DNA of 64,000 nt from Actinoplanes flavus (GCF_017592555.1 NZ_JAGFNS010000014.1:62001-126000), one strand, 5' to 3'; counted from the stretch's first letter, positions 54,012 through 63,279 are shown. Numbers and translations: made by a program. The notes: generated from the letters alone by a model not told the origin.

Positions 54012-54539
54012 ATGAGGACCCGCTACATCGGGGCCGCGGTGGCGCTGCTGACGGCCACCGCCGGGGCGGTCGTGCTGTCCCGCTCCGGCGCCGATCCCGA
54101 GGATCTGCAAACCCAGATCATGACCCGGATGCGTACGACGCTCGAACAGTCCAGCCCCGAACAGCACCAGCACGCCGGCCACGGGGCCACGACCGCGGAG
54201 GCGGCGGTGATCTGCGGCGTCCGCGTCTACGGCTACGAGCCGGCGGAGGTCACCGCGCTCGCCGACGTGAAGACGGTCTACGGCTTCCACCTGTGCGGGG
54301 TGGCCGAGGGCCAGCGGCCGTGGGACGTGGCGGTCAAGCTGGCCGGCCCGGTCATCCTCGACATGTCCAGCGACCCGCCCTGCATCCAGGTCGTCGAGGC
54401 CACCGCCGAGGTCAAGTACGCCGACCGGCTCCGGCAGATGTTCCCCTCGCCGTACGCCGAACTGGCTTCCAAAGAGGCCCTGACCACCGAGGAGATGGCC
54501 GACCTGCGAGGGCGCTACGACGCGGCCGCCGGCCTGTGA
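54012..54539 (+). CDS. small secreted or anchored protein
   Basis: Unrecognised protein of 175 residues with an N-terminal signal/anchor (RYIGAAVALLTATAGAVVL) and a His-rich patch HQHAGHG after a charged helix (DLQTQIMTRMRTTLEQ). Three Cys occur (ICGVRVYGYEP, HLCGVAEG, PPCIQVVEA). It lies 50 bp downstream of the LPMO gene, beyond a terminator hairpin. ATG 54012 follows GAGGTGAATC. Function unknown; metal binding by the His patch is possible. Confidence 0.75.
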   Translation: MRTRYIGAAVALLTATAGAVVLSRSGADPEDLQTQIMTRMRTTLEQSSPEQHQHAGHGATTAEAAVICGVRVYGYEPAEVTALADVKTVYGFHLCGVAEGQRPWDVAVKLAGPVILDMSSDPPCIQVVEATAEVKYADRLRQMFPSPYAELASKEALTTEEMADLRGRYDAAAGL

Positions 54540-54574
54540 CCCGGCACCGGATCCGTCGCCGGCGGCGAGGCCGC

Positions 54575-55012
54575 TCATCGCAGGGCGGCCCGGATGGCGA
54601 CGGCGAGCTCGTCGCGTCGTGCCTCGGGCAGGCGGGCGCCGGTGTCGTTCAGGTACCGGAAGACGCCCGGCCCGCGACGCTCGGCGGGCAGGTCCGGCAT
54701 GCGGGGCACGATGTGGAAGTGCACGTGGGCGAAGCCCTCCTTCTCGGCGAACTGCACCACGTAGGTCTTGACGCAGCCGGTGACCTCCTGCAGTGCACGC
54801 GACAGTCGCACCTGCCAGGTGCCGAGCGTGCTCGCCTCCTCGTCGGTCAGCTCCGCGATGGAGGTCGCGTGACGCCGCGGGACCAGGACGAGCCACCCGG
54901 GCAGACTGCTGTTGAAGTCGTGCGCCACCCGCCAGAACCGGTCCGCGGCGATCCGCTCCCGAGGCGGCAGCCGATCGAACGTCTCGTTGTTCCGGCAGGC
55001 GTAACAATCCAC
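54575..55012 (-). CDS. HIT-family hydrolase
   Basis: Nucleotide hydrolase/transferase of 145 residues with the HIT triad HVHFHIVPR (His-x-His-x-His). The N-terminal MDCYACRNNE pair of Cys recalls zinc-binding HIT proteins. WLVLVPRRHATSIAEL is the usual nucleotide-binding strand. GTG 55012. Substrates are typically AMP-lysine or dinucleotide-like; which one is unknown. Converges with the anchored-protein gene. Confidence 0.92.
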   Translation of the reverse strand: MDCYACRNNETFDRLPPRERIAADRFWRVAHDFNSSLPGWLVLVPRRHATSIAELTDEEASTLGTWQVRLSRALQEVTGCVKTYVVQFAEKEGFAHVHFHIVPRMPDLPAERRGPGVFRYLNDTGARLPEARRDELAVAIRAALR

Positions 55013-55281
55013 CGCCGCAGATTACCGGCTGCTCACGCCGGCTCGGCGGGTTCGATCGCCGGGGCGCCCTTCGGTCAGGCGTGACCCGGTTCGCCGGGGC
55101 CGCACGACGGGCGGTGACCAGCGCTGATCACCGCCGGGCTCGACCATGACGATCACCGGTCCGGCCGGCACCGTGGACGATCCGCAGAATGATCATGCGG
55201 GCCACGCGGCGTGCTCCCCCCGGGTGAGGACGGTGTCTCGCGACATCGATGGAGGTTGCGGGGTGGTGTTTGGATCGATGG

Positions 55282-55971
55282 GTGGCAACCGAGATCCTGA
55301 TCGCCGAGGACAACCCCAAGCAGGCCGAGCTCGCCGCCGCGTACCTGCGGCGCGAAGGGCACCGCGTCACGCTGGTCGGGGACGGGCCCGCGGTCTTCGA
55401 GGCGTGCCGGCAACGGCGGCCGGATCTCGTGGTGCTCGATGTGATGATGCCGGCGCTCGACGGGGTCACCGTCTGCCGGGTGCTGCGCGCCGAGTCGGAT
55501 GTCCCGATCCTCATGTTGACGGCCCGCGCCGCCGAGGACGACATCCTGCGTGGCCTGGACGCCGGGGCCGACGACTATCTGACCAAACCGTTCAGTCCGC
55601 GTGAGCTGGCGGCCCGGGTGCGGGCGCTGCTGCGCCGGTCGGGGGCGCTGCGGGACCGGGATCAGCCGGTGCTGCGTACCGGGGATCTGGAAGTCGACGT
55701 CGGGCGGTTCGAGGTCCGGGTCGGCGGGCGGCCGATCGTGCTCACCGCCAAGGAGTTCGGGATCATCGAGGTGCTGGCCGGGGCGCCGGGGCGGGTGTTC
55801 ACTCGTGGCGAGATCCTGGCGAAGGCCTTCGGTTTCGACCGGTACGTTCTGGAGCGCACGGTCGACGCGCACGTGCGCAACCTGCGGCGCAAGCTCGGCG
55901 ACGACCCGGACGATCCACGGTACGTGCAGACCGTCTACGGGCGCGGCTACCGGCTGGCGGCCGAACCGTGA
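55282..55971 (+). CDS. OmpR-family response regulator
   Basis: Response regulator of about 229 residues: receiver domain with Asp in LVVLDVMMP, Thr in MLTARA and Lys in LTKPF, then an OmpR winged helix (VFTRGEILAKAFGF, RTVDAHVRNLRRKLGDDP, GRGYRL). GTG 55282 (VATEILIAEDN) is preferred to GTG 55249 because the receiver starts there. Its end overlaps the sensor kinase by four bases (GTGA). Confidence 0.94.
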   Translation: MATEILIAEDNPKQAELAAAYLRREGHRVTLVGDGPAVFEACRQRRPDLVVLDVMMPALDGVTVCRVLRAESDVPILMLTARAAEDDILRGLDAGADDYLTKPFSPRELAARVRALLRRSGALRDRDQPVLRTGDLEVDVGRFEVRVGGRPIVLTAKEFGIIEVLAGAPGRVFTRGEILAKAFGFDRYVLERTVDAHVRNLRRKLGDDPDDPRYVQTVYGRGYRLAAEP

Positions 55972-57605
55972 GCTTCCGGATCCGCGTCTTCCTGCTGGTC
56001 GCGGTCGTCGGGCTGGGCGCCACCGGGCTGACCGTCGCGCTGACCTGGTGGCAGGCCCGCGACCAGGTGGGCGAGGCGGCGTCGGCGTCCCGGGAGACGA
56101 CCGAGACGATCCACGCCGAGTTGCGTGCCCAGGCGCTGCGCAACGGCACCTGGGAGGGGGTGGACCAGACCCTGAAGCGGTTGCGGGCGCAGACCGGGCA
56201 GCGGATGCGGCTGGTCGACCCGTACGGCAACGTGGTGGCCGATACCGATCACATGGACGGTCGCGCCGCCCGGCCGCCCGGCCCGGTCGCGGTGATCGTC
56301 GACCCGCTGCCCACGCTGGTGCTGCCGGTCGGCGGTGACGAGCGGATGGCGACGCTCACGGCCATCGGCGCGTACCGGGAGGAGACGGTGTGGTCGGCGT
56401 GCCTGTTCCGGGCCGGCTATACGCCGCTCGGCGTGGTGGGCGCGGACGGCGTACCCCGTCATGGTCTGTCCGGTGTCGATCCGGGCACTCTCGACGCGTG
56501 CCGGCCCGGTCCCTTCGCGGAGGCGACGCGGGCGACGGACCGTCTCGAGGTGGGGCAGTGTGCCGAGGCCGGCTGCCTGCGGGAGGCGTTCCGCCGGCGG
56601 GTCACCGACTCGGACGTGGCCCCGGCGACGCTGTTGCTGACGATCGGCGCCGCCAACGAGCCGGTACGGGCGCTGGACCCCGGCCCGGTTCTGCTGATCA
56701 CCGTGGTGGTGGCGGCGCTGGCGGTCGGCGGCGCGCTGCTGATCAGCCGGCGGGTGCTGCGCCCGATCGGCACGCTGACCACGGCGGCCCGCCGGCTCGC
56801 CGACGGCGACCGGGCCGGGCGGGTGCCCGACGACGGCCGCGACGAGATCGGCGAGCTGGCCCGGGCCTTCAATCAGATGACCGATTCGGTACGCGCGGCG
56901 GAGGAGGATCAGCGGCGGCTCATCGCGGATGTGGCGCACGAGTTGCGTACCCCGCTGGCGAATCTGCGCGGCTACCTGGAGGCGATCCAGGACGGGGTGA
57001 TCGAGCCGACGCCGGCGGTGTTCGCGTCCCTGCACGACGAGGTGATCCTCAACCAGCGGATCGTCGACGATCTCCAGGAGCTGGCGCTGGCCGAGGCCGG
57101 GGCGCTGGTCTACCACCGGGAGCCGACCGATCTGGCCGAGCTGATGGAGACGGCCCGCACCGCGCACCGGCCGGCCGCCGACGCGGCGGGCGTCCGGCTC
57201 ACGGTGGAGTCGGACGGCCCGGTGTTCGCCGACGCGGACGCCGACCGGATCCGGCAGATCGTCGGGAATCTGGTGGGCAACGCGTTACGCGCCACCGCGT
57301 CCGGCGGTTCGGTCACCTTGCGCGCGCACGCCCGCGGCGACCGGGCGGTGCTCCAGGTGACCGACACCGGGGTCGGGATCGCGCCGGAGCACCTTCCGCT
57401 GGTCTTCGACCGGTTGTGGCGGGCCGACCCGGCGCGCGGCCGGGGCACCGGCGGCAGCGGGCTCGGGCTCGCCATCGTCCGGCAGATCGTCCACGATCAC
57501 GGCGGTGAGGTGACCGCCCGCAGCGCCGAGGGCGCGGGCGCCACCTTCGAGGTCTCCCTGCCGCTGACCGGTGACCGCGTCAGCGGCGCCGCACCGGGTC
57601 GGTGA
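55968..57605 (+). CDS. sensor histidine kinase
   Basis: Transmembrane kinase of 545 residues: helix 1 (VFLLVAVVGLGATGLTVAL), a roughly 200-residue extracellular sensor with several Cys (WSACLF, DACRPG, GQCAEAGCLRE), helix 2 (VVVAALAVGGALLI), HAMP, DHp with His in VAHELRTPLAN, and HATPase (NALRATA, GSGLGLAIVRQIV). The cysteine-bearing sensor may form disulfides. Partner of the overlapping response regulator. Its end overlaps the convergent glycosyltransferase gene by 26 bp. Confidence 0.94.
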   Translation: MSFRIRVFLLVAVVGLGATGLTVALTWWQARDQVGEAASASRETTETIHAELRAQALRNGTWEGVDQTLKRLRAQTGQRMRLVDPYGNVVADTDHMDGRAARPPGPVAVIVDPLPTLVLPVGGDERMATLTAIGAYREETVWSACLFRAGYTPLGVVGADGVPRHGLSGVDPGTLDACRPGPFAEATRATDRLEVGQCAEAGCLREAFRRRVTDSDVAPATLLLTIGAANEPVRALDPGPVLLITVVVAALAVGGALLISRRVLRPIGTLTTAARRLADGDRAGRVPDDGRDEIGELARAFNQMTDSVRAAEEDQRRLIADVAHELRTPLANLRGYLEAIQDGVIEPTPAVFASLHDEVILNQRIVDDLQELALAEAGALVYHREPTDLAELMETARTAHRPAADAAGVRLTVESDGPVFADADADRIRQIVGNLVGNALRATASGGSVTLRAHARGDRAVLQVTDTGVGIAPEHLPLVFDRLWRADPARGRGTGGSGLGLAIVRQIVHDHGGEVTARSAEGAGATFEVSLPLTGDRVSGAAPGR

Positions 57606-58806
57606 CGGCGCCCTCCGCCGCGCCGGCACGCGGGGACGGCACCCTACGGTGGCCGAGCAGATCGGCGAAGAGCCCCTCCCACCGCGCGACGACCACCGGC
57701 ATCTCGTAGCCGGAGGCGGTCGTCCGCGCGGCGGCGCCCAACCGCTCCCGCTCGGCGGGGGCGTCGATCAGGCGGGAAAGGCCGGCGGCCAGGCCGGGCA
57801 CGTCCTTGGGCGGGATGAGCAGCCCGTTCACCCCGTCGTCGACCACGTCGGCCGGGCCGGTCGGGCAGTCGAACGACACCACCGGCAGCCCGGCGCTCAT
57901 GGCTTCGAGCAGCACCATCGGCAGGCCCTCCTTGCGGGAGGACAGCGCGAAGATCGACGCTTTGGCGAATTCGGCGTCCAGGGTGCGGGTCACGCCACGC
58001 AGCCGGACCACGTCACCGAGGCCGCGTTCGGCGATCCGGGCGGTGAGCCGGCCCCGGGCCTGGCCCTCGCCGAAGATGTCCAGCCGCCAGTCCGGGTGCT
58101 GCTCGTGGACCAGGGCGAAGGCGTCGATCAGCATGTCGAAGCCCTTCTGCTTGCCCAGCCGCCCGGCGGCGATCACGGTCCGGGCGCGGTCCGGCTCGTC
58201 CGTCCCGGTCCGTGGCGGAATGCCGTTGGGGATGCGGAACAACGGCATCGCGTCGCCGAGCGCCTCCCGGTAGGTGGCCAGGTCGGCGCGGGTGAGCACG
58301 GTGACGGCGTCCAGGCGGGGGTAGGCGCGGACGATCCGCTTCTGCAGGCCCTTGCGGTAGCTGGCGAAGTTCATGTGGTCCTGGCCGATCCGGACCAGCC
58401 GGCGTGGCGCGAACCAGGCGGACAGCAGGTTGAGCGCCGGCCGGGTGCTGAACAGGATCCCGTCTTTCTGGGCCCGCATGTACCGGATGATCCGCAGGTC
58501 GACGACCGGGTCCCAGCGGTGGTACCGGAAGTCCCGGCCGTGCGGCAGCGGGTTGCGCACCGCCCGGGTCTTGCGCAGACGCCGGGGCGTGCCGTTCCAC
58601 CTCGTGCCGTCGGTACGCAGATCGGTCAGTGAGACCAGCCGCACCCGCGGATCCAGCGTGAACGCCGGAACCTCCGCGGTGCGGTACACACTGGCGATCT
58701 CGACGTCGTGGGTGGCGCACAACGCGTTGGCCTGATTGAAGACCGTTCGGATCGTTCCGCCGACTCCGTACGCGTTGTGTATGAGATACCTGATATTCAC
58801 TCGCAC
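57580..58806 (-). CDS. GT4-family glycosyltransferase
   Basis: Retaining GT-B glycosyltransferase of 408 residues. The N-terminal domain has NAYGVGGTIRT; the C-terminal nucleotide-sugar domain has IAAGRLGKQKGFDMLIDAF and the E-x7-E motif in SRKEGLPMVLLEAMSAGLPVV. Members build exopolysaccharide or teichoic/cell-wall glycans; this resembles TagE/poly(glycerol phosphate) glucosyltransferase-like proteins. GTG 58806 or 58800. Divergent from a LacI regulator, 48 bp away. Confidence 0.9.
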   Translation of the reverse strand: MRVNIRYLIHNAYGVGGTIRTVFNQANALCATHDVEIASVYRTAEVPAFTLDPRVRLVSLTDLRTDGTRWNGTPRRLRKTRAVRNPLPHGRDFRYHRWDPVVDLRIIRYMRAQKDGILFSTRPALNLLSAWFAPRRLVRIGQDHMNFASYRKGLQKRIVRAYPRLDAVTVLTRADLATYREALGDAMPLFRIPNGIPPRTGTDEPDRARTVIAAGRLGKQKGFDMLIDAFALVHEQHPDWRLDIFGEGQARGRLTARIAERGLGDVVRLRGVTRTLDAEFAKASIFALSSRKEGLPMVLLEAMSAGLPVVSFDCPTGPADVVDDGVNGLLIPPKDVPGLAAGLSRLIDAPAERERLGAAARTTASGYEMPVVVARWEGLFADLLGHRRVPSPRAGAAEGAVTDPVRRR

Positions 58807-58854
58807 AACCTAGGAGGCCGCGTCAATCGAAGATCTGCGGTTATCGTGATCCAC

Positions 58855-59817
58855 ATGGAACGACGGCATCCCACCCTGGCCGATGTGGCGCGTGCCGCCG
58901 GCGTGTCGAAGGCCACCGCCTCCCGCGCCATCAACGGAGCGTACGGGACCTCGTCGACGGTCCGTGATCATGTGCGTTCGGTGGCGGCCCGGCTCGGTTT
59001 CGAGCCGCACGCGGCGGCCCGCGCCCTGGCGTCCGGGCGGGGCGGACCGCGCCGGCGGGACCGCATCGAGGTGCTGATCGTCGACCCGGATCCGGCCGCG
59101 ATGAGCGCCAAACCCTTCTACGGGCGGGTCCTGGCCGGCGCGATGCGCGCGCTCGGTGACCAGGATCTCGCCCTGGAGGTACGCCGGGTGGCCGCCCCAC
59201 CCTCCGATGAGGACGACGCGCCGTTCGGCCGTCTGCTGATCAACCTGCCGGGCGCGGCCGGTGCCGCCCTGGCCCGCCGGTCGCGGACCGTGGCGCTGGG
59301 CCGCTCCGCGCCCGGTGTGATGTTCGTGGCCCCCGACAACGACAGTGGCGGAAGTCAGGCGGCCGCCCATCTGGTCGCCACCGGCCGGACCCGGATCGGC
59401 GCCGTGTTCGGCCCGCCCACACCGTGCGCCGACGAACGCCGGGCGGGCTTCCTGCGGGTGCTGGCCGGCGCGGGCCTCGCGGTGGCGTCCGTGGACGGTG
59501 ATTTCACCCGGCCCACCGCCTACGCGGCCACCCGCGACCTGCTGCGGCGCGAACCGGACCTGGACGCGGTGTTCGCCGCGTGCGACGTCACCGCGATGGG
59601 CGTGTTGCAGGCGCTGCGCGAGACCGGCCGCCGCGTCCCGGCCGACGTGGCGGTCGTCGGCTTCGACGGCAGCGCCCTGGCCGAGGCCGCCGACCTGTCC
59701 TCGGTCTACATGCCGGTCGAGGACGAGGCCGCGGCGGCGGTGCGGCGCCTGCTCGATCCGGCCCTGCCATCGGCCGGCCGCCTGCCGACCACCCTGACCG
59801 TCCGCGGCTCCAGCTGA
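58855..59817 (+). CDS. LacI-family transcriptional regulator
   Basis: Repressor of 320 residues: helix-turn-helix TLADVARAAGVSKATASRAI with hinge AARALASG, and an effector domain of periplasmic-binding type (FVAPDNDSGGSQAAAHLV, VVGFDGSALAEAADLSSVYMP). ATG 58855 is preferred to GTG 58846. The target is not evident: the divergent glycosyltransferase gene is the nearest candidate. Stop lies in a short palindrome shared with the convergent reductase gene. Confidence 0.92.
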   Translation: MERRHPTLADVARAAGVSKATASRAINGAYGTSSTVRDHVRSVAARLGFEPHAAARALASGRGGPRRRDRIEVLIVDPDPAAMSAKPFYGRVLAGAMRALGDQDLALEVRRVAAPPSDEDDAPFGRLLINLPGAAGAALARRSRTVALGRSAPGVMFVAPDNDSGGSQAAAHLVATGRTRIGAVFGPPTPCADERRAGFLRVLAGAGLAVASVDGDFTRPTAYAATRDLLRREPDLDAVFAACDVTAMGVLQALRETGRRVPADVAVVGFDGSALAEAADLSSVYMPVEDEAAAAVRRLLDPALPSAGRLPTTLTVRGSS

Positions 59818-59830
59818 CCGATCCGGTCAG
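59814..59830. terminator. palindrome spanning both stop codons of convergent genes
   Basis: CTGACCG-ATC-CGGTCAG is a perfect 7-3-7 palindrome containing the TGA of the LacI gene and the reversed TGA of the aldo/keto reductase gene, 9 bp apart. Confidence 0.45.
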
Positions 59831-60705
59831 TGGCCGATCTTGTCCAGGTCGGCCAGATCGTCGGCGGAGAGCGGCAGGCCCGCGCCCGCGATGTTCTCGC
59901 GCAGGTGGGCGCGGGACGACGTACCCGGGATCAGCAGGATGTTCGGTGACCGCCGCAACAACCAGGCCAACGCGACCGACAGGGGCGACGCCTCCAGCCG
60001 GGCGGCCACCGCCGACAGCGCCGAGGACTGGATCGGGCTGAAGCCGCCGAGCGGGAAGAACGGCACGTACGCGATGCCCTGCCGGGCGAGCTCGTCGATC
60101 AGCCGGTCGTCGTCGCGGTGGGCGAGGTTGTAGAGGTTCTGGACCGCCACGACCGGTGCGATCGCCTGCGCCTCGACGATCTGTTCCGGTGTCGCGTTGC
60201 TGAGCCCGAGGTGGCGGATCAGGCCCTGCCGCTGGAGTTCGGCGAGGGTCTCGAACGCTTCGGCCACCGGCTCGGGCCGGGGTCCGGCGGCGTCGCCGAG
60301 GCGCAGGTTGACCAGGTCGAGCACGTCGAGGCCGAGGTCTTCGAGGTTCTCGTGCACCGCTCGGCGCAGGCTGCCGGGGTCGCGGGCCGGGGGCCAGCCA
60401 CCCTGCCGGTCCCGCTCGGCGCCGACCTTGGTGACGATGTGCAGCGACTCCGGGTACGGATACAGCGCCGCGCGGATCAGCCGGTTGGTGACGCGCGGCC
60501 CGTAGGCGCCGGCGGTGTCGATGTGGGTGATGCCGAGGTCGACGACGTCACGGAGCACGGTGAGCGCGTTGCCGGGGTCGGCGGGTGGTCCCATCACCCC
60601 GGGTCCGGCGAGCTGCATGGCGCCGTAGCCGAACCGGGTGACGGTCAGGTCCCCCAGTGCCCGGAAGCCGCCGGGAAGAGAGGCGGAGCCGTGTTGATCA
60701 CTCAT
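59827..60705 (-). CDS. aldo/keto reductase (variant catalytic site)
   Basis: TIM-barrel oxidoreductase of 292 residues. Asp and Tyr (IDTAGAYG) and Lys (VTKVGA) of the tetrad are present, but the His position at the end of strand 4 reads LVNLRLG, giving Arg. Actinobacterial AKRs with this LVNLR form are common, so activity may persist on atypical substrates. ATG 60705 (MSDQHGSA) is preferred over far upstream codons. Divergent from an HxlR regulator across a clear operator, so it is the probable regulated gene. Confidence 0.9.
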   Translation of the reverse strand: MSDQHGSASLPGGFRALGDLTVTRFGYGAMQLAGPGVMGPPADPGNALTVLRDVVDLGITHIDTAGAYGPRVTNRLIRAALYPYPESLHIVTKVGAERDRQGGWPPARDPGSLRRAVHENLEDLGLDVLDLVNLRLGDAAGPRPEPVAEAFETLAELQRQGLIRHLGLSNATPEQIVEAQAIAPVVAVQNLYNLAHRDDDRLIDELARQGIAYVPFFPLGGFSPIQSSALSAVAARLEASPLSVALAWLLRRSPNILLIPGTSSRAHLRENIAGAGLPLSADDLADLDKIGH

Positions 60706-60745
60706 GGACTCCACTATCGGGGGGTAGCTTTCCATCAGGAAGTAG

Positions 60746-60759
60746 GCACCTGAAGGTGC
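60746..60759. promoter_or_regulatory. HxlR operator in the divergent promoter
   Basis: GCACCT-GA-AGGTGC is a perfect 6-2-6 palindrome, extended by GTAG and CGTAAC. ACCT/AGGT palindromes are common upstream of HxlR-type genes. It lies midway between the HxlR and reductase starts, so one protein could repress both. Confidence 0.65.
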
Positions 60760-60778
60760 GTAACGTGGGGAGAAGTGC

Positions 60779-61198
60779 GTGGCGACGACGACAGCGGCGC
60801 AGAAGCGGGCGGCCGCGAAGGTGGAGTACGACGCTTTCGTGGCCCGGTGTCCCAGCCGTGAACTGCTCGACCGGATCGCGGACAAGTGGGTCGTCCTGGT
60901 CCTGGCCGCGCTTCGCAGCGACTGCGCCGGTGAGCCGCGGCCACTGCGGTATTCGGAGCTGTCCCGCACCCTGGCCGGTGTCAGCCAGAAGATGCTGACG
61001 CAGACCCTGCGCGCCCTGGAACGCGACGGTCTGATCACCCGGACCGTGACGCCGACCGTGCCGGTCACGGTCACCTACGAGCTGACCGGTCTGGGTCTCT
61101 CCCTGCATCAGACGGTCCAGGGTGTGAAGGCGTGGGCGGAGACGCACATGGACGCCGTGCTCGCCAACCGCGACTACTACGACGGACGCACCGCCTGA
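60779..61198 (+). CDS. HxlR-family winged-helix regulator
   Basis: DNA-binding protein of 139 residues of the HxlR/DUF24 family, often responsive to electrophiles or quinones through a conserved Cys. CPSRELLDRIADKWVVLVLAAL is the family start, with Cys at its head, and LAGVSQKMLTQTLRALERDGLI is the recognition helix region, followed by the wing VPVTVTYELTGLG. GTG 60779. A palindromic operator lies 20 bp upstream. Confidence 0.93.
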   Translation: MATTTAAQKRAAAKVEYDAFVARCPSRELLDRIADKWVVLVLAALRSDCAGEPRPLRYSELSRTLAGVSQKMLTQTLRALERDGLITRTVTPTVPVTVTYELTGLGLSLHQTVQGVKAWAETHMDAVLANRDYYDGRTA

Positions 61199-61203
61199 GG
61201 TGA

Positions 61204-61232
61204 CGCCGAGGGGGCCCGCACGGTCCTCGGCG
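61204..61232. terminator. bidirectional terminator hairpin
   Basis: CGCCGAGG and CCTCGGCG form a perfect 8-bp stem with a 13-nt loop between the convergent HxlR (ends 61198) and permease (ends 61241) genes. Confidence 0.6.
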
Positions 61233-61240
61233 GGCTCGTC

Positions 61241-62278
61241 TCAGCGAACCCGGCGAGAATGCACCAGCAGGAGCCAGCCCAGGTAGATGCCGCCGACGCC
61301 GGCGGTCACGACGCCGACCGGGAGTTCGCTCGGGGCGGCCGCCCGCCGGGCGATCAGGTCGCTGGCGACCAGCAGCAGCGCGCCCATGAGGCCCGCCGCG
61401 GTCAGCCCCGCGCCCGGTGAGCGGGTGAGCCGCCGGGCCAGCTGCGGCCCGGCCAGGGCGACGAAACCGATCGGGCCGGTGGAGGCGGTGGCGATCGCGG
61501 TGAGGCCGACCGCGACCACGACCAGGCCGAGGCGGGCCTTCTCCAGCGGTACGCCGAGGGCCGCGGCCGCGTCGTCGCCGAGTTCGAGCATCGGCAGGTA
61601 GCGGGACAGGACGACGGTGATCGGGATGAGCAGCAGCAGCCCGAACCCGACCAGCTGCACGTCGCCCCACCGGCGCTCGAAGAGGCTGCCGACGATCCAC
61701 ACCGTGGCGGCCCGGGCGTCGCGCAGGTCGGCCCGGCTGACCAGGTAGTTGATGATGGCGATGAGGATCGCGCTGACGCCGATGCCGACGAGCACGAGCC
61801 GCAGCCCGTTGACGCCGCTGCGGTAGGCGAGCAGATAGACCGCGATCGCCGCGATCAGGCCACCGGCGAAGGCTCCGGTGGCGGTGAGCACGGCGCCCCC
61901 GCCGTAGAAGAGGATGACCAGAATGGCCCCCACCGACGCGCCGTAGCCGAAGCCGATGACGTCGGGGCTGCCCAGCGGGTTGTGGGTGAGCCGCTGGAAG
62001 ATCGCGCCGCTGATCCCGAAGGCGATACCGGCGACCACGGCCACCAGGGCGCGCGGCAGGCGCCGCTGGACGACGAACAGTTCGGCGAGCCGGCTGCCCT
62101 CCCCCCGCAACGACGTGATCACCTCGGGGAACGGGACGGGATAGTCGCCGACGCTCAGCGACACCAGCACCAGCCCGGCGGTGACCAGGATCAGAATCAG
62201 ACAAACCAGGAGGGTACGGGGTTCGACCCGGAACGAGACCCGGTCGGCGGCCAGCCGTACGTCCTTGACCGTTGTCAC
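61241..62278 (-). CDS. iron-siderophore ABC transporter permease (FepG/FecD type)
   Basis: FecCD-family permease of 345 residues with about ten membrane helices. Hallmarks: RLPRALVAVVAGIAFGISGAIFQ, NPLGSPDVIGFGYGAS and the ATPase-contact block GPIGFVALAGPQLARRLTRSPG. GTG 62278 overlaps the previous permease by four bases. Last gene of the operon visible here; no ATPase gene follows, so it must be upstream of the window edge or elsewhere. Confidence 0.94.
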   Translation of the reverse strand: MTTVKDVRLAADRVSFRVEPRTLLVCLILILVTAGLVLVSLSVGDYPVPFPEVITSLRGEGSRLAELFVVQRRLPRALVAVVAGIAFGISGAIFQRLTHNPLGSPDVIGFGYGASVGAILVILFYGGGAVLTATGAFAGGLIAAIAVYLLAYRSGVNGLRLVLVGIGVSAILIAIINYLVSRADLRDARAATVWIVGSLFERRWGDVQLVGFGLLLLIPITVVLSRYLPMLELGDDAAAALGVPLEKARLGLVVVAVGLTAIATASTGPIGFVALAGPQLARRLTRSPGAGLTAAGLMGALLLVASDLIARRAAAPSELPVGVVTAGVGGIYLGWLLLVHSRRVR

Positions 62279-63279
62279 AGCGGCACCACCTGACGACGGC
62301 GGACCAGGGCGATGAGCACGGGCGCGCCGAGCAGGGCGGTGACGATGCCGGCCTCCAGTTCGCTCGGGGTGATCACGACCCGGCCGACGACGTCCGCGCC
62401 GAGCAGCAGGACGGGGGCGAGCAGCATGGCGTACGGCAGCACCCACCGCAGGTCGGCGCCGATCAGGGCGCGGGCCGCGTGCGGGACGGCCAGCCCGATG
62501 AACGCGAACGGACCGGCGGCCGCGGTGGCCGCGCCGCAGAGCAGGGTGACCGTGGCGGCCGAGGCGAGGCGGGTGCGGGCCAGGTTCACGCCGAGCGCCC
62601 GGCCGGTGTCCTCGCCGAGCGACAGCGCGTTGAGCGGGCGGCTCAGCAGCAGGGCGACGACGATGCCGATGAGCAGGAACGGCAACACGTCCATCAGCAC
62701 CGACCGGTCGCGCCCGGAGAGGCCGCCGACGATCCAGAACCGGAACTGGTCGAGCGCCTTCGCGTCGAGCATCTGCACCCCGTACGTGTAGGCGACCAGC
62801 ACCGCGCCGATCGACGTGCCGGCCAGGGCGAGCCGGACCGGGCCGCCGGGTCCCCTACCGCCGGCGCCGAGCAGGTAGACCACGACGGTGGCGGCGGCCG
62901 CTCCGGCGAACGCGAACCACACGTACCCGGAGGCGGTGGTGATGCCGAAGAAGCTGATCGCCGTGACCACCGCGGCGGCCGCGCCGGAGTTGACGCCGAG
63001 CAGGCCGGGGTCGGCGAGCGGGTTGCGGGTGAGCGCCTGCATCACGGTTCCGGCCAGGCCGAGGGCCATGCCGATCAGAAGACCGAGGACGGTACGGGGT
63101 ACGCGCTGGGTGGTGACGATGACGGCCTCGGGTGAGCCGTCGGAGTGCCACAGCGCGTCGACGACCGTGGAGAACGGGATGGCGCGGGCGCCCACGGCGA
63201 GGCTGAGCAGCACGGCGAGCGCCAGCAGGGCGAGGCAGAGCAGCAGCCCCGCGATCCGGCGGGGCAGGGTGTTCGTCAC
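62275..63279 (-). CDS. iron-siderophore ABC transporter permease (FepD/FecC type)
   Basis: FecCD-family permease of 334 residues, heterodimer partner of the next gene: RVPRTVLGLLIGMALGLAGTVMQ, NPLADPGLLGVNSGA and GPFAFIGLAVPHAARALIGAD. GTG 63279 overlaps the binding-protein gene by four bases. Confidence 0.94.
   Translation of the reverse strand: MTNTLPRRIAGLLLCLALLALAVLLSLAVGARAIPFSTVVDALWHSDGSPEAVIVTTQRVPRTVLGLLIGMALGLAGTVMQALTRNPLADPGLLGVNSGAAAAVVTAISFFGITTASGYVWFAFAGAAAATVVVYLLGAGGRGPGGPVRLALAGTSIGAVLVAYTYGVQMLDAKALDQFRFWIVGGLSGRDRSVLMDVLPFLLIGIVVALLLSRPLNALSLGEDTGRALGVNLARTRLASAATVTLLCGAATAAAGPFAFIGLAVPHAARALIGADLRWVLPYAMLLAPVLLLGADVVGRVVITPSELEAGIVTALLGAPVLIALVRRRQVVPL

Noticed and set aside
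59827..61074. Extended N-terminus of the aldo/keto reductase up to 61074
   Set aside because: It would run antisense through the HxlR gene and operator; MSDQHGSA at 60705 fits the family start.
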